Positions 43,446 through 51,734 of a DNA stretch of 64,000 nt are shown here, piece after piece. Within the stretch, counting starts at the first letter, position 1. Every line of letters begins with the position of its first letter. A program made the translations under genes and the position numbers. The notes under the pieces are model-generated. The model was not told the DNA's origin. It ran no database searches and saw nothing but the letters and a program-made list of their open reading frames with translations. This stretch comes from Enterobacteriaceae bacterium RIT714 (GTDB lineage Bacteria > Pseudomonadota > Gammaproteobacteria > Enterobacterales > Enterobacteriaceae): contig WJYB01000004.1 in NCBI GenBank assembly GCA_009668015.1, positions 1-64,000 of the forward strand, given 5' to 3'.

Positions 43446-44427
43446 AAGGGATCAGCAAACTCGACCCCTGCGTGACACGACTCTCCAGCACCTCATGCGC
43501 ACGCTGCGCCTCGCTCAACGGATATTTCTGCTCATCGGCCACATCCACTTTAATCACCCCACTGGCGATCAGTGAAAACAGCTCGTTGCTTGCCTCGGTC
43601 AACTCGTCACGGTTGGTAATGTAGCCTTGCAGGGAAGGGCGAGTCACATACAGCGAACCTTTCTGGTTAAGGATGCCCAGATTCACGCCGGTCACCGCTC
43701 CCGAGGCGTTACCAAAGCTCACCATCAGCCCGCGGCGCTGCAAACAATCCAGCGAGGCTTCCCAGGTATCTTTTCCGACCGAGTCGTACACCACGCGCAG
43801 CTTTTTACCGCCGGTTATCTCTTTCACGCGCTCAACAATGCTCTCTTCGCGATAGTTAATCACCTGCCACGCGCCGGCCTGTAATGCCCGCTGTGCTTTT
43901 TGCGCACTGCCGACCGTGCCGATTAACTTAGCGCCCAACGCTTTTGCCCACTGACAGGCGATAAGGCCGACACCGCCTGCCGCAGCATGAAACAGGAATG
44001 ACTCATCGGGTTTAATTTCGTAGGTTTTCCGCAGCAGATAATAGACGGTCAGCCCTTTCAGGAATGACGCTGCAGCTTGCTCAAACGAAATCGCATTCGG
44101 CAGGATAGCGGCTTTATCAGCAGGAACGTTGTGGATGGAGCTATACGCACCCAGTGCGGACTGGGCATAGACCACGCGATCGCCTTCTTTAATATGTTTA
44201 ACGCCGCTGCCCGTTTTCACCACGATGCCTGCGGCTTCGGTTCCCAGGCCGCTCGGCATGGCCGGTGGCGGGTAGAGGCCGCCGCGAATATAGGTGTCGA
44301 TGTAGTTAATGCCAATGGCTTTGTTTTCGACCTGGACTTCATTTTCGCCAGGCGCAGCGGGAACAAATTCCACCGCTTTCAGCACTTCTGGCCCACCATG
44401 TTTCTGGAACTCAATGCGCGTTGCCAT
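43444..44427 (-). CDS. qorA: NADPH quinone oxidoreductase
   Basis: Zinc-free medium-chain dehydrogenase of the zeta-crystallin type. The 327 residues equal E. coli QorA. The NADPH-binding motif is HAAAGGVGLIACQWAKALGAKL (AAGGVG about 147-152). FEQAAASFLKGLTVYYLL is typical. It reads away from dnaB, with start codons 66 bases apart. Confidence 0.96.
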   Translation of the reverse strand: MATRIEFQKHGGPEVLKAVEFVPAAPGENEVQVENKAIGINYIDTYIRGGLYPPPAMPSGLGTEAAGIVVKTGSGVKHIKEGDRVVYAQSALGAYSSIHNVPADKAAILPNAISFEQAAASFLKGLTVYYLLRKTYEIKPDESFLFHAAAGGVGLIACQWAKALGAKLIGTVGSAQKAQRALQAGAWQVINYREESIVERVKEITGGKKLRVVYDSVGKDTWEASLDCLQRRGLMVSFGNASGAVTGVNLGILNQKGSLYVTRPSLQGYITNRDELTEASNELFSLIASGVIKVDVADEQKYPLSEAQRAHEVLESRVTQGSSLLIP

Positions 44428-44493
44428 GCTCCCTCCGTCAGAAAAATATGGTAATCTTTCGACCCACTCTTTATCTCGGTAACTCCATTCACT

Positions 44494-45906
44494 ATGGCAG
44501 GAAATAAACCCTTCAACAAACAGACTGAGCCTCGCGAGCGCGATTTGCAGGTAGCCGGGTTAAAAGTCCCGCCGCACTCGATTGAAGCTGAACAGTCGGT
44601 GTTGGGCGGTTTAATGCTGGACAACGAGCGTTGGGACGATGTCGCCGAACGCGTCGTATCCGACGATTTTTATACCCGTCCGCACCGCCATATTTTTACC
44701 GAAATGGCACGCCTGCAAGAGGCTGGCAGCCCTATTGATCTGATTACGCTGGCGGAATCGCTGGAACGTCAGGGGCAGCTGGACTCTGTCGGCGGGTTTG
44801 CTTATCTCGCAGAGTTATCTAAAAACACGCCAAGTGCGGCGAACATCAGCGCATATGCGGACATCGTGCGTGAACGTGCCGTTGTCCGCGAGATGATCGC
44901 CGTCGCAAATGAGATCGCCGAAGCGGGCTTTGATCCGCAGGGGCGCACCAGTGAAGACCTGCTGGATCTCGCGGAATCCCGCGTGTTCAAAATTGCTGAA
45001 AGCCGCGCGAACAAAGACGAAGGCCCGCGCAATATTGCCGAAGTCCTCGATTCCACCGTTGCGCGTATCGAACAGCTCTTCCAGCAACCGCACGATGGCG
45101 TCACCGGCGTCAACACCGGCTATGACGATCTCAATAAAAAAACCGCCGGTTTGCAGCCGTCGGATCTGATTATCGTTGCGGCGCGTCCGTCAATGGGTAA
45201 AACGACCTTTGCGATGAACCTCGTCGAAAATGCGGCGATGTTGCAGGATAAACCGGTACTTATTTTCAGTCTTGAGATGCCATCGGATCAGATCATGATG
45301 CGTTCTCTGGCGTCACTGTCGCGCGTGGATCAGACCCGTATTCGTACCGGTCAGCTCGACGATGAAGACTGGGCGCGGATCTCAGGCACCATGGGTATTC
45401 TGCTGGAAAAACGGAATATCTATATTGATGACTCTTCCGGCCTGACGCCGACGGAAGTGCGTTCGCGCGCCCGTCGTATTGCCCGTGAGCACGGGGGTAT
45501 CGGCCTCATCATGATCGACTACCTCCAGCTGATGCGCGTGCCGTCGCTCTCGGATAACCGAACCCTGGAAATCGCAGAGATCTCCCGCTCACTGAAGGCG
45601 TTAGCTAAAGAGTTACAGGTTCCGGTTGTGGCGCTTTCGCAGCTTAACCGCTCCCTGGAGCAGCGCGCCGACAAACGCCCGGTCAACTCCGATCTGCGTG
45701 AATCGGGCTCCATTGAGCAGGATGCCGACTTGATCATGTTCATCTACCGTGACGAGGTTTATCACGAGAACAGCGACATGAAAGGCATCGCGGAAATCAT
45801 CATTGGTAAACAGCGTAACGGCCCGATCGGGACGGTGCGCCTGACGTTTAACGGACAATGGTCTCGCTTTGATAACTATGCGGGACCACAGTACGACGAC
45901 GAATAA
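44494..45906 (+). CDS. dnaB: Replicative DNA helicase
   Basis: Hexameric 5'-3' helicase of the replication fork. The 470 residues compare with 471 in E. coli. An N-terminal helical domain (about 25-130, PPHSIEAEQSVLGGLMLDN) is linked to a RecA-type motor with Walker A ARPSMGKTTFA (about 230-240), Walker B GLIMIDYLQLM and the H4 motif SQLNRSLEQRADKRP. Ends YAGPQYDDE as in E. coli. No intein is present. Confidence 0.98.
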   Translation: MAGNKPFNKQTEPRERDLQVAGLKVPPHSIEAEQSVLGGLMLDNERWDDVAERVVSDDFYTRPHRHIFTEMARLQEAGSPIDLITLAESLERQGQLDSVGGFAYLAELSKNTPSAANISAYADIVRERAVVREMIAVANEIAEAGFDPQGRTSEDLLDLAESRVFKIAESRANKDEGPRNIAEVLDSTVARIEQLFQQPHDGVTGVNTGYDDLNKKTAGLQPSDLIIVAARPSMGKTTFAMNLVENAAMLQDKPVLIFSLEMPSDQIMMRSLASLSRVDQTRIRTGQLDDEDWARISGTMGILLEKRNIYIDDSSGLTPTEVRSRARRIAREHGGIGLIMIDYLQLMRVPSLSDNRTLEIAEISRSLKALAKELQVPVVALSQLNRSLEQRADKRPVNSDLRESGSIEQDADLIMFIYRDEVYHENSDMKGIAEIIIGKQRNGPIGTVRLTFNGQWSRFDNYAGPQYDDE

Positions 45907-45910
45907 ATCC

Positions 45911-46024
45911 TCGTCATCCTTCGCGCCACAGCGGCGTTGGCTGCGGCCGCTCATCCCGGTCGCTTAGTTGGCTCAGCTCCCAGGATGAGCGGACTTACCG
46001 CCTTGCTGTGACGCAAATGATTTA
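45911..46024 (-). repeat. ERIC-like element (dnaB-alr)
   Basis: TCGTCATCCTTCG, GCGTTGGCTGCG, CCGCTCATCCCGGTCGC, CAGCTCCCAGGAT and TTACCGCCTTGCTGTGACG follow in order the blocks of an ERIC element read in reverse. It is more diverged than the copy at 24016. Confidence 0.75.
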
Positions 46025-46061
46025 GAGGATTGGATTTATTTCATTAAGGCAAGGAATTCAA

Positions 46062-47141
46062 ATGCAAGCGGCAACTGTAGTCATTAACCGCCGCGCTCTG
46101 CGACACAATCTGCAGCGTCTGCGTGAACTGGCTCCCGCCAGCAAACTCGTTGCAGTCGTGAAAGCGAACGCTTACGGACACGGTCTTCTTGAGACCGCGC
46201 GAACGCTACCCGATGCCGACGCCTTTGGCGTCGCCCGTCTTGAAGAGGCTCTGCGCCTGCGAGCGGGGGGCATCACCCAACCCATTCTTTTGCTGGAAGG
46301 TTTTTTTGAAGATGCCGATCTGACGACGATTGCGGATCAGCATCTGCAAACGGCTGTTCATAATGAAGAGCAGCTGATCGCCCTCGAGACGGTCCAGCTG
46401 AGCGAGCCGGTCACGGTGTGGATGAAACTCGACACCGGCATGCACCGTTTAGGTGTGCGTCCGGAGCAGGCCGAGGCGTTTTATCAGCGCTTAACCCAGT
46501 GCAAAAACGTGCGTCAGCCGGTGAATATCGTCAGCCACTTTGCTCGCGCCGATGAGCCAGAGTGTGGCGCAACGGAACGCCAGCTCGATATCTTTAATAC
46601 TTTTTGCGAAGGCAAACCCGGGTTGCGCTCCATTGCGGCATCGGGCGGTATTTTGTTATGGCCGCAGTCCCACTTCGACTGGGCGCGGCCTGGCATCATT
46701 CTTTACGGCGTATCGCCGCTGGAGAGCAAACCCTGGGCACCTGATTTTGGCTTTCAGCCGGTGATGTCTCTGGTCTCCAGGCTGATTGCCGTGCGCGATC
46801 ACAAAGCCGGCGAGCCGGTGGGCTACGGCGGCAGCTGGATTAGCGAACATGATACCCGGCTGGGCGTAGTGGCGATGGGCTATGGTGATGGCTACCCACG
46901 GGCGGCCCCTTCCGGCACACCGGTGCTGGTTAATGGTCGTGAAGTACAGGTCGTCGGGCGCGTGGCGATGGACATGATCTGCGTCGATCTGGGTCCGAAT
47001 GCTGATGACAAAACGGGCGATCCGGTCGTCATGTGGGGCGAAGGATTACCCGTTGAGCGCATCGCTGAAATCACGAAAGTAAGTGCTTACGAACTTATCA
47101 CGCGCCTGACGTCAAGGGTGGCGATGAAATTCGTGGATTAG
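46062..47141 (+). CDS. alr: Alanine racemase, biosynthetic
   Basis: PLP enzyme making D-alanine for peptidoglycan. The 359 residues equal E. coli Alr. The PLP lysine lies in [10 protein letters not shown] (Lys34) and the catalytic Tyr in [28 protein letters not shown] (Tyr near 255). AAGGCAAGGAATTC precedes the ATG. In K-12 tyrB follows directly; here about 5.3 kb of other genes lie between them. Confidence 0.97.
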   Translation: MQAATVVINRRALRHNLQRLRELAPASKLVAVVKANAYGHGLLETARTLPDADAFGVARLEEALRLRAGGITQPILLLEGFFEDADLTTIADQHLQTAVHNEEQLIALETVQLSEPVTVWMKLDTGMHRLGVRPEQAEAFYQRLTQCKNVRQPVNIVSHFARADEPECGATERQLDIFNTFCEGKPGLRSIAASGGILLWPQSHFDWARPGIILYGVSPLESKPWAPDFGFQPVMSLVSRLIAVRDHKAGEPVGYGGSWISEHDTRLGVVAMGYGDGYPRAAPSGTPVLVNGREVQVVGRVAMDMICVDLGPNADDKTGDPVVMWGEGLPVERIAEITKVSAYELITRLTSRVAMKFVD

Positions 47142-47145
47142 TATG

Positions 47146-47179
47146 CCGCGTCCAGCAAACGTATCTTTGCTGGACGCGG
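47146..47179. terminator. Strong hairpin at the end of alr
   Basis: CCGCGTCCAGCAAA and TTTGCTGGACGCGG are perfect 14-bp arms around a six-base loop, starting four bases after the alr stop. No long T tract follows. It marks the left edge of the non-K-12 segment. Confidence 0.65.
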
Positions 47180-47183
47180 ACGG

Positions 47184-48317
47184 TTATTTGATCGCGTCGT
47201 AAACAGAATTATCGGCCAGGAAGTCTGAGGCTAAACCGGCTTGCGGTGAGAATCTCTCACCTCGAACAGATGAGAAGGGCGCCCCCGTGCTTGCGCATGA
47301 CACGTAACGTTCGCCCTGATCTTTTTCAGTAAACCAGAGATACGAATAATCGTGCATTTGGTTATAGAGCGCGGCATTTGCGGCGATCCCTTGATGAAGT
47401 TCCAGCAGTTTTGCATCCGTCAAATTCAGCGTTTTAACGTGAGCCACTCCCCATCTTTTCAGACATGCCTCCGCTAAATGACGCACAATTGTGCCTGGCT
47501 CATACAGCACTTTGTCGCCCTTATCACCGTTGACTGATGCGTTCCCCACAAGCGTTGCATGCCGACCGGCCATCGGATAGATATGCACGACGGTGGAGCG
47601 GTGTGTCTGAGGGATCACGCAGCTAAAGCCTTTTGAACGCTCATCTTTGGCATAAAATGCAACATACTCCCTGACATTATTCCCTAACGTCACTTTCTCA
47701 CTCTGGAAGTTACCCATGCCCGGAACGGGATCAATCGCAAAAATATTAACGGGTATTGTCGTCAATAACGGATCTTCAAGCATCGCGTTGGCCAGCATAT
47801 GGCAGCTGATTCCCCCTCGACTCCAGCCCACCAGATTGATCTGAGTGGGGAGTATTTGTCCTTTCCGATAGGTCTTAATAATTTGCTGCTGCAATTGTTG
47901 CTGAGTGACTTTACGATCGCCATAGTCATATTTGCGCCACCAAAACGATCCCTCGACTTCAACATCCTGAATCGGAACGCCCGCTTTCTTAAGCTGATCG
48001 TAATTTTCTTTGGTCAGCTTCTCACGCTGCCAGTCAAAGTTACCTTTAATGATGTGAAGAGCATGCTGGATATTTTCTTTCCAGCCTTCGCCAGTGATTT
48101 GGCCTCGCAACTGGCTATATTCTCCGCTTTTTACCCACATCTCATCAGACTGAAGATTACCGCTCCCGGGGCCATCAATAATTACCCATTCTGCAAACTC
48201 CTTTCCTGAGTTATGCGTAGCCAGAGTGGAAACTAATTCCCCGTTCCAGTAATTAGCATGTGAGTCATCGAATTTATTAGAACCCGTACCGCAGAAGTAG
48301 ATCGTTAATATAGTCAT
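47184..48317 (-). CDS. Putative alpha/beta-hydrolase (lipase-like), accessory
   Basis: A 377-residue protein not recognised by name. A nucleophile elbow GWSRGG (164-169, Ser166) follows the strand QINLV. Asp196 in FAIDPVPG and His253 in GRHATL are candidates for the rest of a triad. The N-terminal IYFCGTGSNK resembles the first motif of DUF2235/Tle1-type phospholipases, which also have G-S-R-G elbows. There is no signal peptide or membrane segment. It reads away from the regulator at 48621 and shows lower GC than alr. A lipase or esterase role is inferred. Confidence 0.55.
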   Translation of the reverse strand: MTILTIYFCGTGSNKFDDSHANYWNGELVSTLATHNSGKEFAEWVIIDGPGSGNLQSDEMWVKSGEYSQLRGQITGEGWKENIQHALHIIKGNFDWQREKLTKENYDQLKKAGVPIQDVEVEGSFWWRKYDYGDRKVTQQQLQQQIIKTYRKGQILPTQINLVGWSRGGISCHMLANAMLEDPLLTTIPVNIFAIDPVPGMGNFQSEKVTLGNNVREYVAFYAKDERSKGFSCVIPQTHRSTVVHIYPMAGRHATLVGNASVNGDKGDKVLYEPGTIVRHLAEACLKRWGVAHVKTLNLTDAKLLELHQGIAANAALYNQMHDYSYLWFTEKDQGERYVSCASTGAPFSSVRGERFSPQAGLASDFLADNSVYDAIK

Positions 48318-48620
48318 AAAATCCTCGTCGAAATATTAAGATATATAGGGTAGACACATGTGCCACTGAAGAGTAATCGAGTAATTAGTGTTATTGAATA
48401 TGCTGTTAATCCTATGCGATGTTCTCCAGGTAATATGACGAGTAAAATTGAATTGACGCTTTTCTTTTTATTTAGCAGTGCTTAAATATTTTTCATGAAA
48501 TATGACGTTTACCCTATGCCAAAAGATGTTTAAAAAGTCAGTCATTAGCACCCATACTAAAACTCGGAATAAGTTGATTGAATAATTCAAAAAAAGAGAA
48601 ATCAGACGAGGTAAGTTGTG
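48318..48620. other. AT-rich divergent gap before the regulator gene
   Basis: About 300 bases between the hydrolase gene (minus) and the LuxR-type gene (plus). It is clearly AT-rich compared with core genes and presumably holds both promoters. No clear operator, repeat or small gene was seen. Confidence 0.5.
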
Positions 48621-49226
48621 ATGAATATATTGATGATCGATGAGTTACCGATCTACATTCACGGTATGAAAACTGAACTGAACAGAGTCATGCCGGAATG
48701 TACCGTTTTCGCTACAAACAGCTTTGATGATGCATTGACTATCCTTGAATCGACCCCGATCACAATCGTACTGATTGATGGGGAAATGAACTGTACAGAC
48801 TTTATAAAAGAATTAACGATAAGCAGGGCGGCGTTACCCGTCGTCGTCATGTTGCGGAAGGTTGTAGACAGCATTTTTAATTTTTATATTCGGCAAAATG
48901 TCAAAGGCATTGTGACGAAGGAGCTTCCGGCGGAGAAAATAAGTCAGATACTGAATATGGTACTGTCTGGTGTCGTTTGTTTCCCTGAACAAGCCATTCT
49001 CCATCGCTCTCAACAGGCGGAATCACCCACCATTTATACGCTGAGCCGACGCCAGCAGGAGGTGTTGAGGCTGTTGGCAAATGGCGGGACCAATAAACAG
49101 ATTAGCAGACAGCTTAATATTAGTGCTGGCACGGTAAAAGTTCATCTTGAATCCATTTTTCATCGCCTTCAGGTCAATAATCGAACCCAGGCGGCGATGT
49201 TATATTATAAATATATCGCCGACTAA
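48621..49226 (+). CDS. LuxR/NarL-type response regulator
   Basis: A 201-residue regulator. The receiver-like part (1-120) begins NILMIDEL, with an acidic pair; an Asp in VLIDGEM is at the phosphorylation position and a Lys in GIVTKEL at the conserved lysine, so phosphorylation is plausible. The C-terminal HTH (about 140-198) has LSRRQQEVLRLLANG and NKQISRQLNISAGTVKVHL. No partner kinase is in the window. GAGG lies nine bases before the ATG; a GTG three bases earlier is possible. It converges on the operon at 49326-52292. Confidence 0.8.
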   Translation: MNILMIDELPIYIHGMKTELNRVMPECTVFATNSFDDALTILESTPITIVLIDGEMNCTDFIKELTISRAALPVVVMLRKVVDSIFNFYIRQNVKGIVTKELPAEKISQILNMVLSGVVCFPEQAILHRSQQAESPTIYTLSRRQQEVLRLLANGGTNKQISRQLNISAGTVKVHLESIFHRLQVNNRTQAAMLYYKYIAD

Positions 49227-49284
49227 ACAAAAATATTCTGACTGTCCTGCAATCAACTGCTTGTTCCTCATGCTATGCTGAAAA

Positions 49285-49327
49285 AGTTAAAGCGCAACCG
49301 CGAATATTGTGTTGCGCTTTATTTTTT
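49285..49327. terminator. Bidirectional terminator between regulator and lysis-like operon
   Basis: AAAGCGCAAC (49289-49298) and GTTGCGCTTT (49311-49320) form a ten-bp stem followed by ATTTTTT; on the other strand TTAACTTTTT follows. Confidence 0.88.
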
Positions 49328-49613
49328 AATTCTTCAAGTAGAAGTAGCAAAGAATAACGACTAATGTTCCAAAATCCTGCAGTAGCCAGAAAGGAAGACT
49401 ATCGCTGAGTATATCTGCGCCCGTCAGGATGAAGTCTATATTCAACCCGCTTTCGGCAAAGAGGCCAAATGCCAGTGCAGCCAAACCTATTTTACTCACC
49501 ACCGGGAGAGCATGCACTCTTCGGCTATAAGCACCAAATAAGATAATAAATGAGGTCGAAAAATCGATCAGGATCGTAAAAAGGAGAATCCATCCATCAG
49601 CAGTTTTAAACAT
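49326..49613 (-). CDS. Small membrane protein, possible holin
   Basis: A 95-residue protein with three hydrophobic stretches (about 8-26, 38-54, 72-92) joined by short polar loops (GAYSRRVHALPVVSK). The end YFYLKN is only weakly charged. Size and topology would suit a holin, but no family is recognised. It starts one base after the 135-residue membrane protein gene ends, so the two are probably made together. Last gene of the minus-strand operon. Confidence 0.5.
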   Translation of the reverse strand: MFKTADGWILLFTILIDFSTSFIILFGAYSRRVHALPVVSKIGLAALAFGLFAESGLNIDFILTGADILSDSLPFWLLQDFGTLVVILCYFYLKN

Positions 49614-49614
49614 G

Positions 49615-50022
49615 TTAGTCCTCGTTTGGTTTGTTATTATTAAGATCTGGCGATGGCAAGGATTCGTTTCGCACCTTACTTTTAATCACACTGGCAACAT
49701 CAAAAATATCCTGTTGCTCATGACGACGGAAAAAATTGGCCAGCCAAACGATCAACCCATTACTGAGAGCACCTAATATATAACCCAAACCCAAAGTGAT
49801 ATCGGCCTGGGTGAGATCTATTTTTAACCAGCGGGCAGTTAAGCCGCCTAACGCCACTGCCGCACCCATGCTGATGCCACCAAATATGACACCGGCAATA
49901 AATCGACTATGCTGATGCAATCGTTGGGGTTGCCAAAAAAACGAAATACTGACTCCGCCAAATAGGCCGGAAAAAGCTAATAGTGCTTCACTGATAAGTG
50001 TCGAGAGATATAAATCAGTCAT
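49615..50022 (-). CDS. Small membrane protein, possible holin
   Basis: A 135-residue protein with three hydrophobic stretches (about 8-28, 41-63, 75-98) and a long charged C-terminal tail (RRHEQQDIFDVASVIKSK ... NNNKPNED). A Gly-rich first segment (LLAFSGLFGGVSISFFW) and the charged tail are common in holins. The lysozyme gene in the same operon supports that reading. Identity is inferred; a transport accessory role is possible. Confidence 0.5.
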   Translation of the reverse strand: MTDLYLSTLISEALLAFSGLFGGVSISFFWQPQRLHQHSRFIAGVIFGGISMGAAVALGGLTARWLKIDLTQADITLGLGYILGALSNGLIVWLANFFRRHEQQDIFDVASVIKSKVRNESLPSPDLNNNKPNED

Positions 50023-50103
50023 GTATTGTTCCTCAGCAATAAATAAAATCCCATACCGTCATTAATAAAGTAGGGGATTCTATTTGTTATGTTGTGAGTT
50101 CGC

Positions 50104-50589
50104 TTATTGGCAGGGATCCAGCGCAACCAGATGCTCATATTTATCAGTGGTAATAAAGCGCTGCGGCCCCGCATTGCTATAGATCAGACGCTTGTTATTG
50201 CGATATCCCCGGAGAATATCAATATCAGCGCTAAGCCAGGATCGGCCTGGTGGCAGTATTTTGTTTGTGTAAACATCGCCACCGATCCACTTACCATTGG
50301 TGGGTTTTAATCCCCACAGTGTCTCAGAGTCCTGACCAGACCAGTTAAGACGTTTGGCCTCTTCCGTCGTGATATATTTGTCCGGCAGTCGTCCGTTTTT
50401 GTTCAGAAATCGTAGTGTTAAGGCCAGATTCGCGACATCATTAACGGGGGCAAAACCTTTATCCGTTAAGAAATGGTTGGTCTTGTTAATCTCATCCTCA
50501 CAGGTTTTCGGTTCTGCGTGGGCAGTTGTTAAGGCAGCTGAAAACATCATAATCAGCGCTATAGTTTTATATAACGTAAATCGTTTCAT
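50104..50589 (-). CDS. Exported barnase-fold protein, probably non-catalytic
   Basis: A 161-residue protein with a signal peptide (cleavage near AHA-EPK, residue 25). Residues 50-158 align with barnase: NGRLPDKYITTEEAKRLNW, IGGDVYTN, RSWLSADI, GYRNNKRLIYS and FITTDKYEHL. Barnase Glu73 corresponds to Ser120, His102 to Lys150 and Lys27 to Thr75, whereas Arg83 and Arg87 are kept (Arg130, Arg134). The acid-base pair for RNA cleavage is therefore missing. Cys30 and Cys160 could form a disulfide in the periplasm. A binding or inhibitor role is possible. No barstar-like gene was seen. Confidence 0.75.
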   Translation of the reverse strand: MKRFTLYKTIALIMMFSAALTTAHAEPKTCEDEINKTNHFLTDKGFAPVNDVANLALTLRFLNKNGRLPDKYITTEEAKRLNWSGQDSETLWGLKPTNGKWIGGDVYTNKILPPGRSWLSADIDILRGYRNNKRLIYSNAGPQRFITTDKYEHLVALDPCQ

Positions 50590-50604
50590 GGTTTTTCCTG
50601 TTTA

Positions 50605-51054
50605 TTAGCTCAGAAATAATTTCATTTCAGCATCGCGGCGACGAGTGAGACCAGCAAGAACTTTACCACCAGCCTTATTCCAGCTTTTGAATTGCAACGC
50701 CGCACCCTCAATATCGCCCATATTGATTTTCTTCAGCAGCGTTGATTTCTTTAAATTGCCGACTCCGAGATTAAAAGCAAAAGAGACGAGTGCATCGAAC
50801 TGATTCTGCGTGACGGGTCGGGTGAGTAATTTTTTTACGCCAATCTCCGTGCGCTTTAAATCCTTACGCAGGATCTGTTTTGCTTCACCGGTGCTTATTT
50901 TGGTGAGCTTATCCATCTCCTCTTTAAGAATTAAATGCCCATAGCCGATGGTCCATAAACCGACAGCATCGCGGTAACGTTCCAGTTTCAGTCCTTCAAA
51001 CTGACAAATTAGCTGTACGCCTTTATCGCCGGTATTTTCAGGTTGTTTTTGCAT
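50605..51054 (-). CDS. T4-type lysozyme / endolysin (GH24)
   Basis: A 149-residue muramidase. The motif FEGLKLERYRDAVGLWTIGY carries Glu20, Asp29 and Thr35, with the same spacing as Glu11-Asp20-Thr26 of T4 lysozyme. NQFDALVSFAFNLGVGNLKKSTLL and GLTRRRDAEMKLFL complete the fold. There is no signal peptide or signal-arrest-release helix, so the enzyme needs a holin to reach the wall. Its ATG overlaps the previous stop by one base (TAATG). No spanin gene was found. Domesticated phage origin is likely. Confidence 0.88.
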   Translation of the reverse strand: MQKQPENTGDKGVQLICQFEGLKLERYRDAVGLWTIGYGHLILKEEMDKLTKISTGEAKQILRKDLKRTEIGVKKLLTRPVTQNQFDALVSFAFNLGVGNLKKSTLLKKINMGDIEGAALQFKSWNKAGGKVLAGLTRRRDAEMKLFLS

Positions 51055-51659
51055 TACGGTGTCTCCTCTGTTTTTGGACGGGGAACCACTTTATTGGTGT
51101 ATTCATCAATTAAACGCATGACGCTCTCTGGCGGTTCCAGCGCGGTAAACTGCATTTCAACATCGACATGCCGACTGTCGCGGCCCCCTTTGGTGTCGCT
51201 GGCAGGCGAAAGGCTGACATGAAAACGGCCAAAATCGTTTTCACCCGCGTGTTGGGAAGGTGCCTGCATACCTTCTGTACGGATTGTCAGATTTACCTTC
51301 ATTTTTTCCAGCATCAGCCCGCGCGGCGTGGAAAGCGCGACCAACGGCAGATCGAAATAATGTTTGTCATCCAGCTCCAGTTGTACCGTGCGGGGGATTA
51401 GCGAACCGTCGTTTCCGGGTTCAAAAAAAGGATCCAAAGCTTTCATATATTGTTGAGCAATTAACTCATTAGCGGCGGTCGCCGCGTATTGCATCCCACG
51501 CGTAATATCTTCAAGCGTGACGGGCACGCCCGGAATAGCCGATGGCGGCGCGGGTGAGGGGTTCTCCTGCGCGGGAGGCTGCGTTCCTTCAGCCTCTTTG
51601 TCCGTATTATTTTCTGGCTCCGCATCTTTGCTGCCCCGTAGCCATTTTTTAAAAGACAT
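51054..51659 (-). CDS. DUF2589-like protein B
   Basis: A 201-residue soluble protein. The start MSFKKWLRGSKD with GGAG upstream is preferred to an in-frame codon at 51698. A charged, Pro-rich segment (about 10-45) precedes a beta-rich part with FDLPLVALSTPRGLMLEKM and VNLTIRT. The C-terminus ALEPPESVMRLIDEYTN resembles QEPPEALQRVIDYLTN of the neighbouring protein A, so the two are paralogues. Function of DUF2589 proteins is unknown. Coupled to the lysozyme gene by a one-base overlap. Confidence 0.6.
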   Translation of the reverse strand: MSFKKWLRGSKDAEPENNTDKEAEGTQPPAQENPSPAPPSAIPGVPVTLEDITRGMQYAATAANELIAQQYMKALDPFFEPGNDGSLIPRTVQLELDDKHYFDLPLVALSTPRGLMLEKMKVNLTIRTEGMQAPSQHAGENDFGRFHVSLSPASDTKGGRDSRHVDVEMQFTALEPPESVMRLIDEYTNKVVPRPKTEETP

Positions 51660-51734
51660 AATTAGCTCCTGAAGTGAGGCCACCAGAGGCGGCCCCATAC
51701 GTTATGGAAAGCAATATTCCAGCGACGCAATGGC

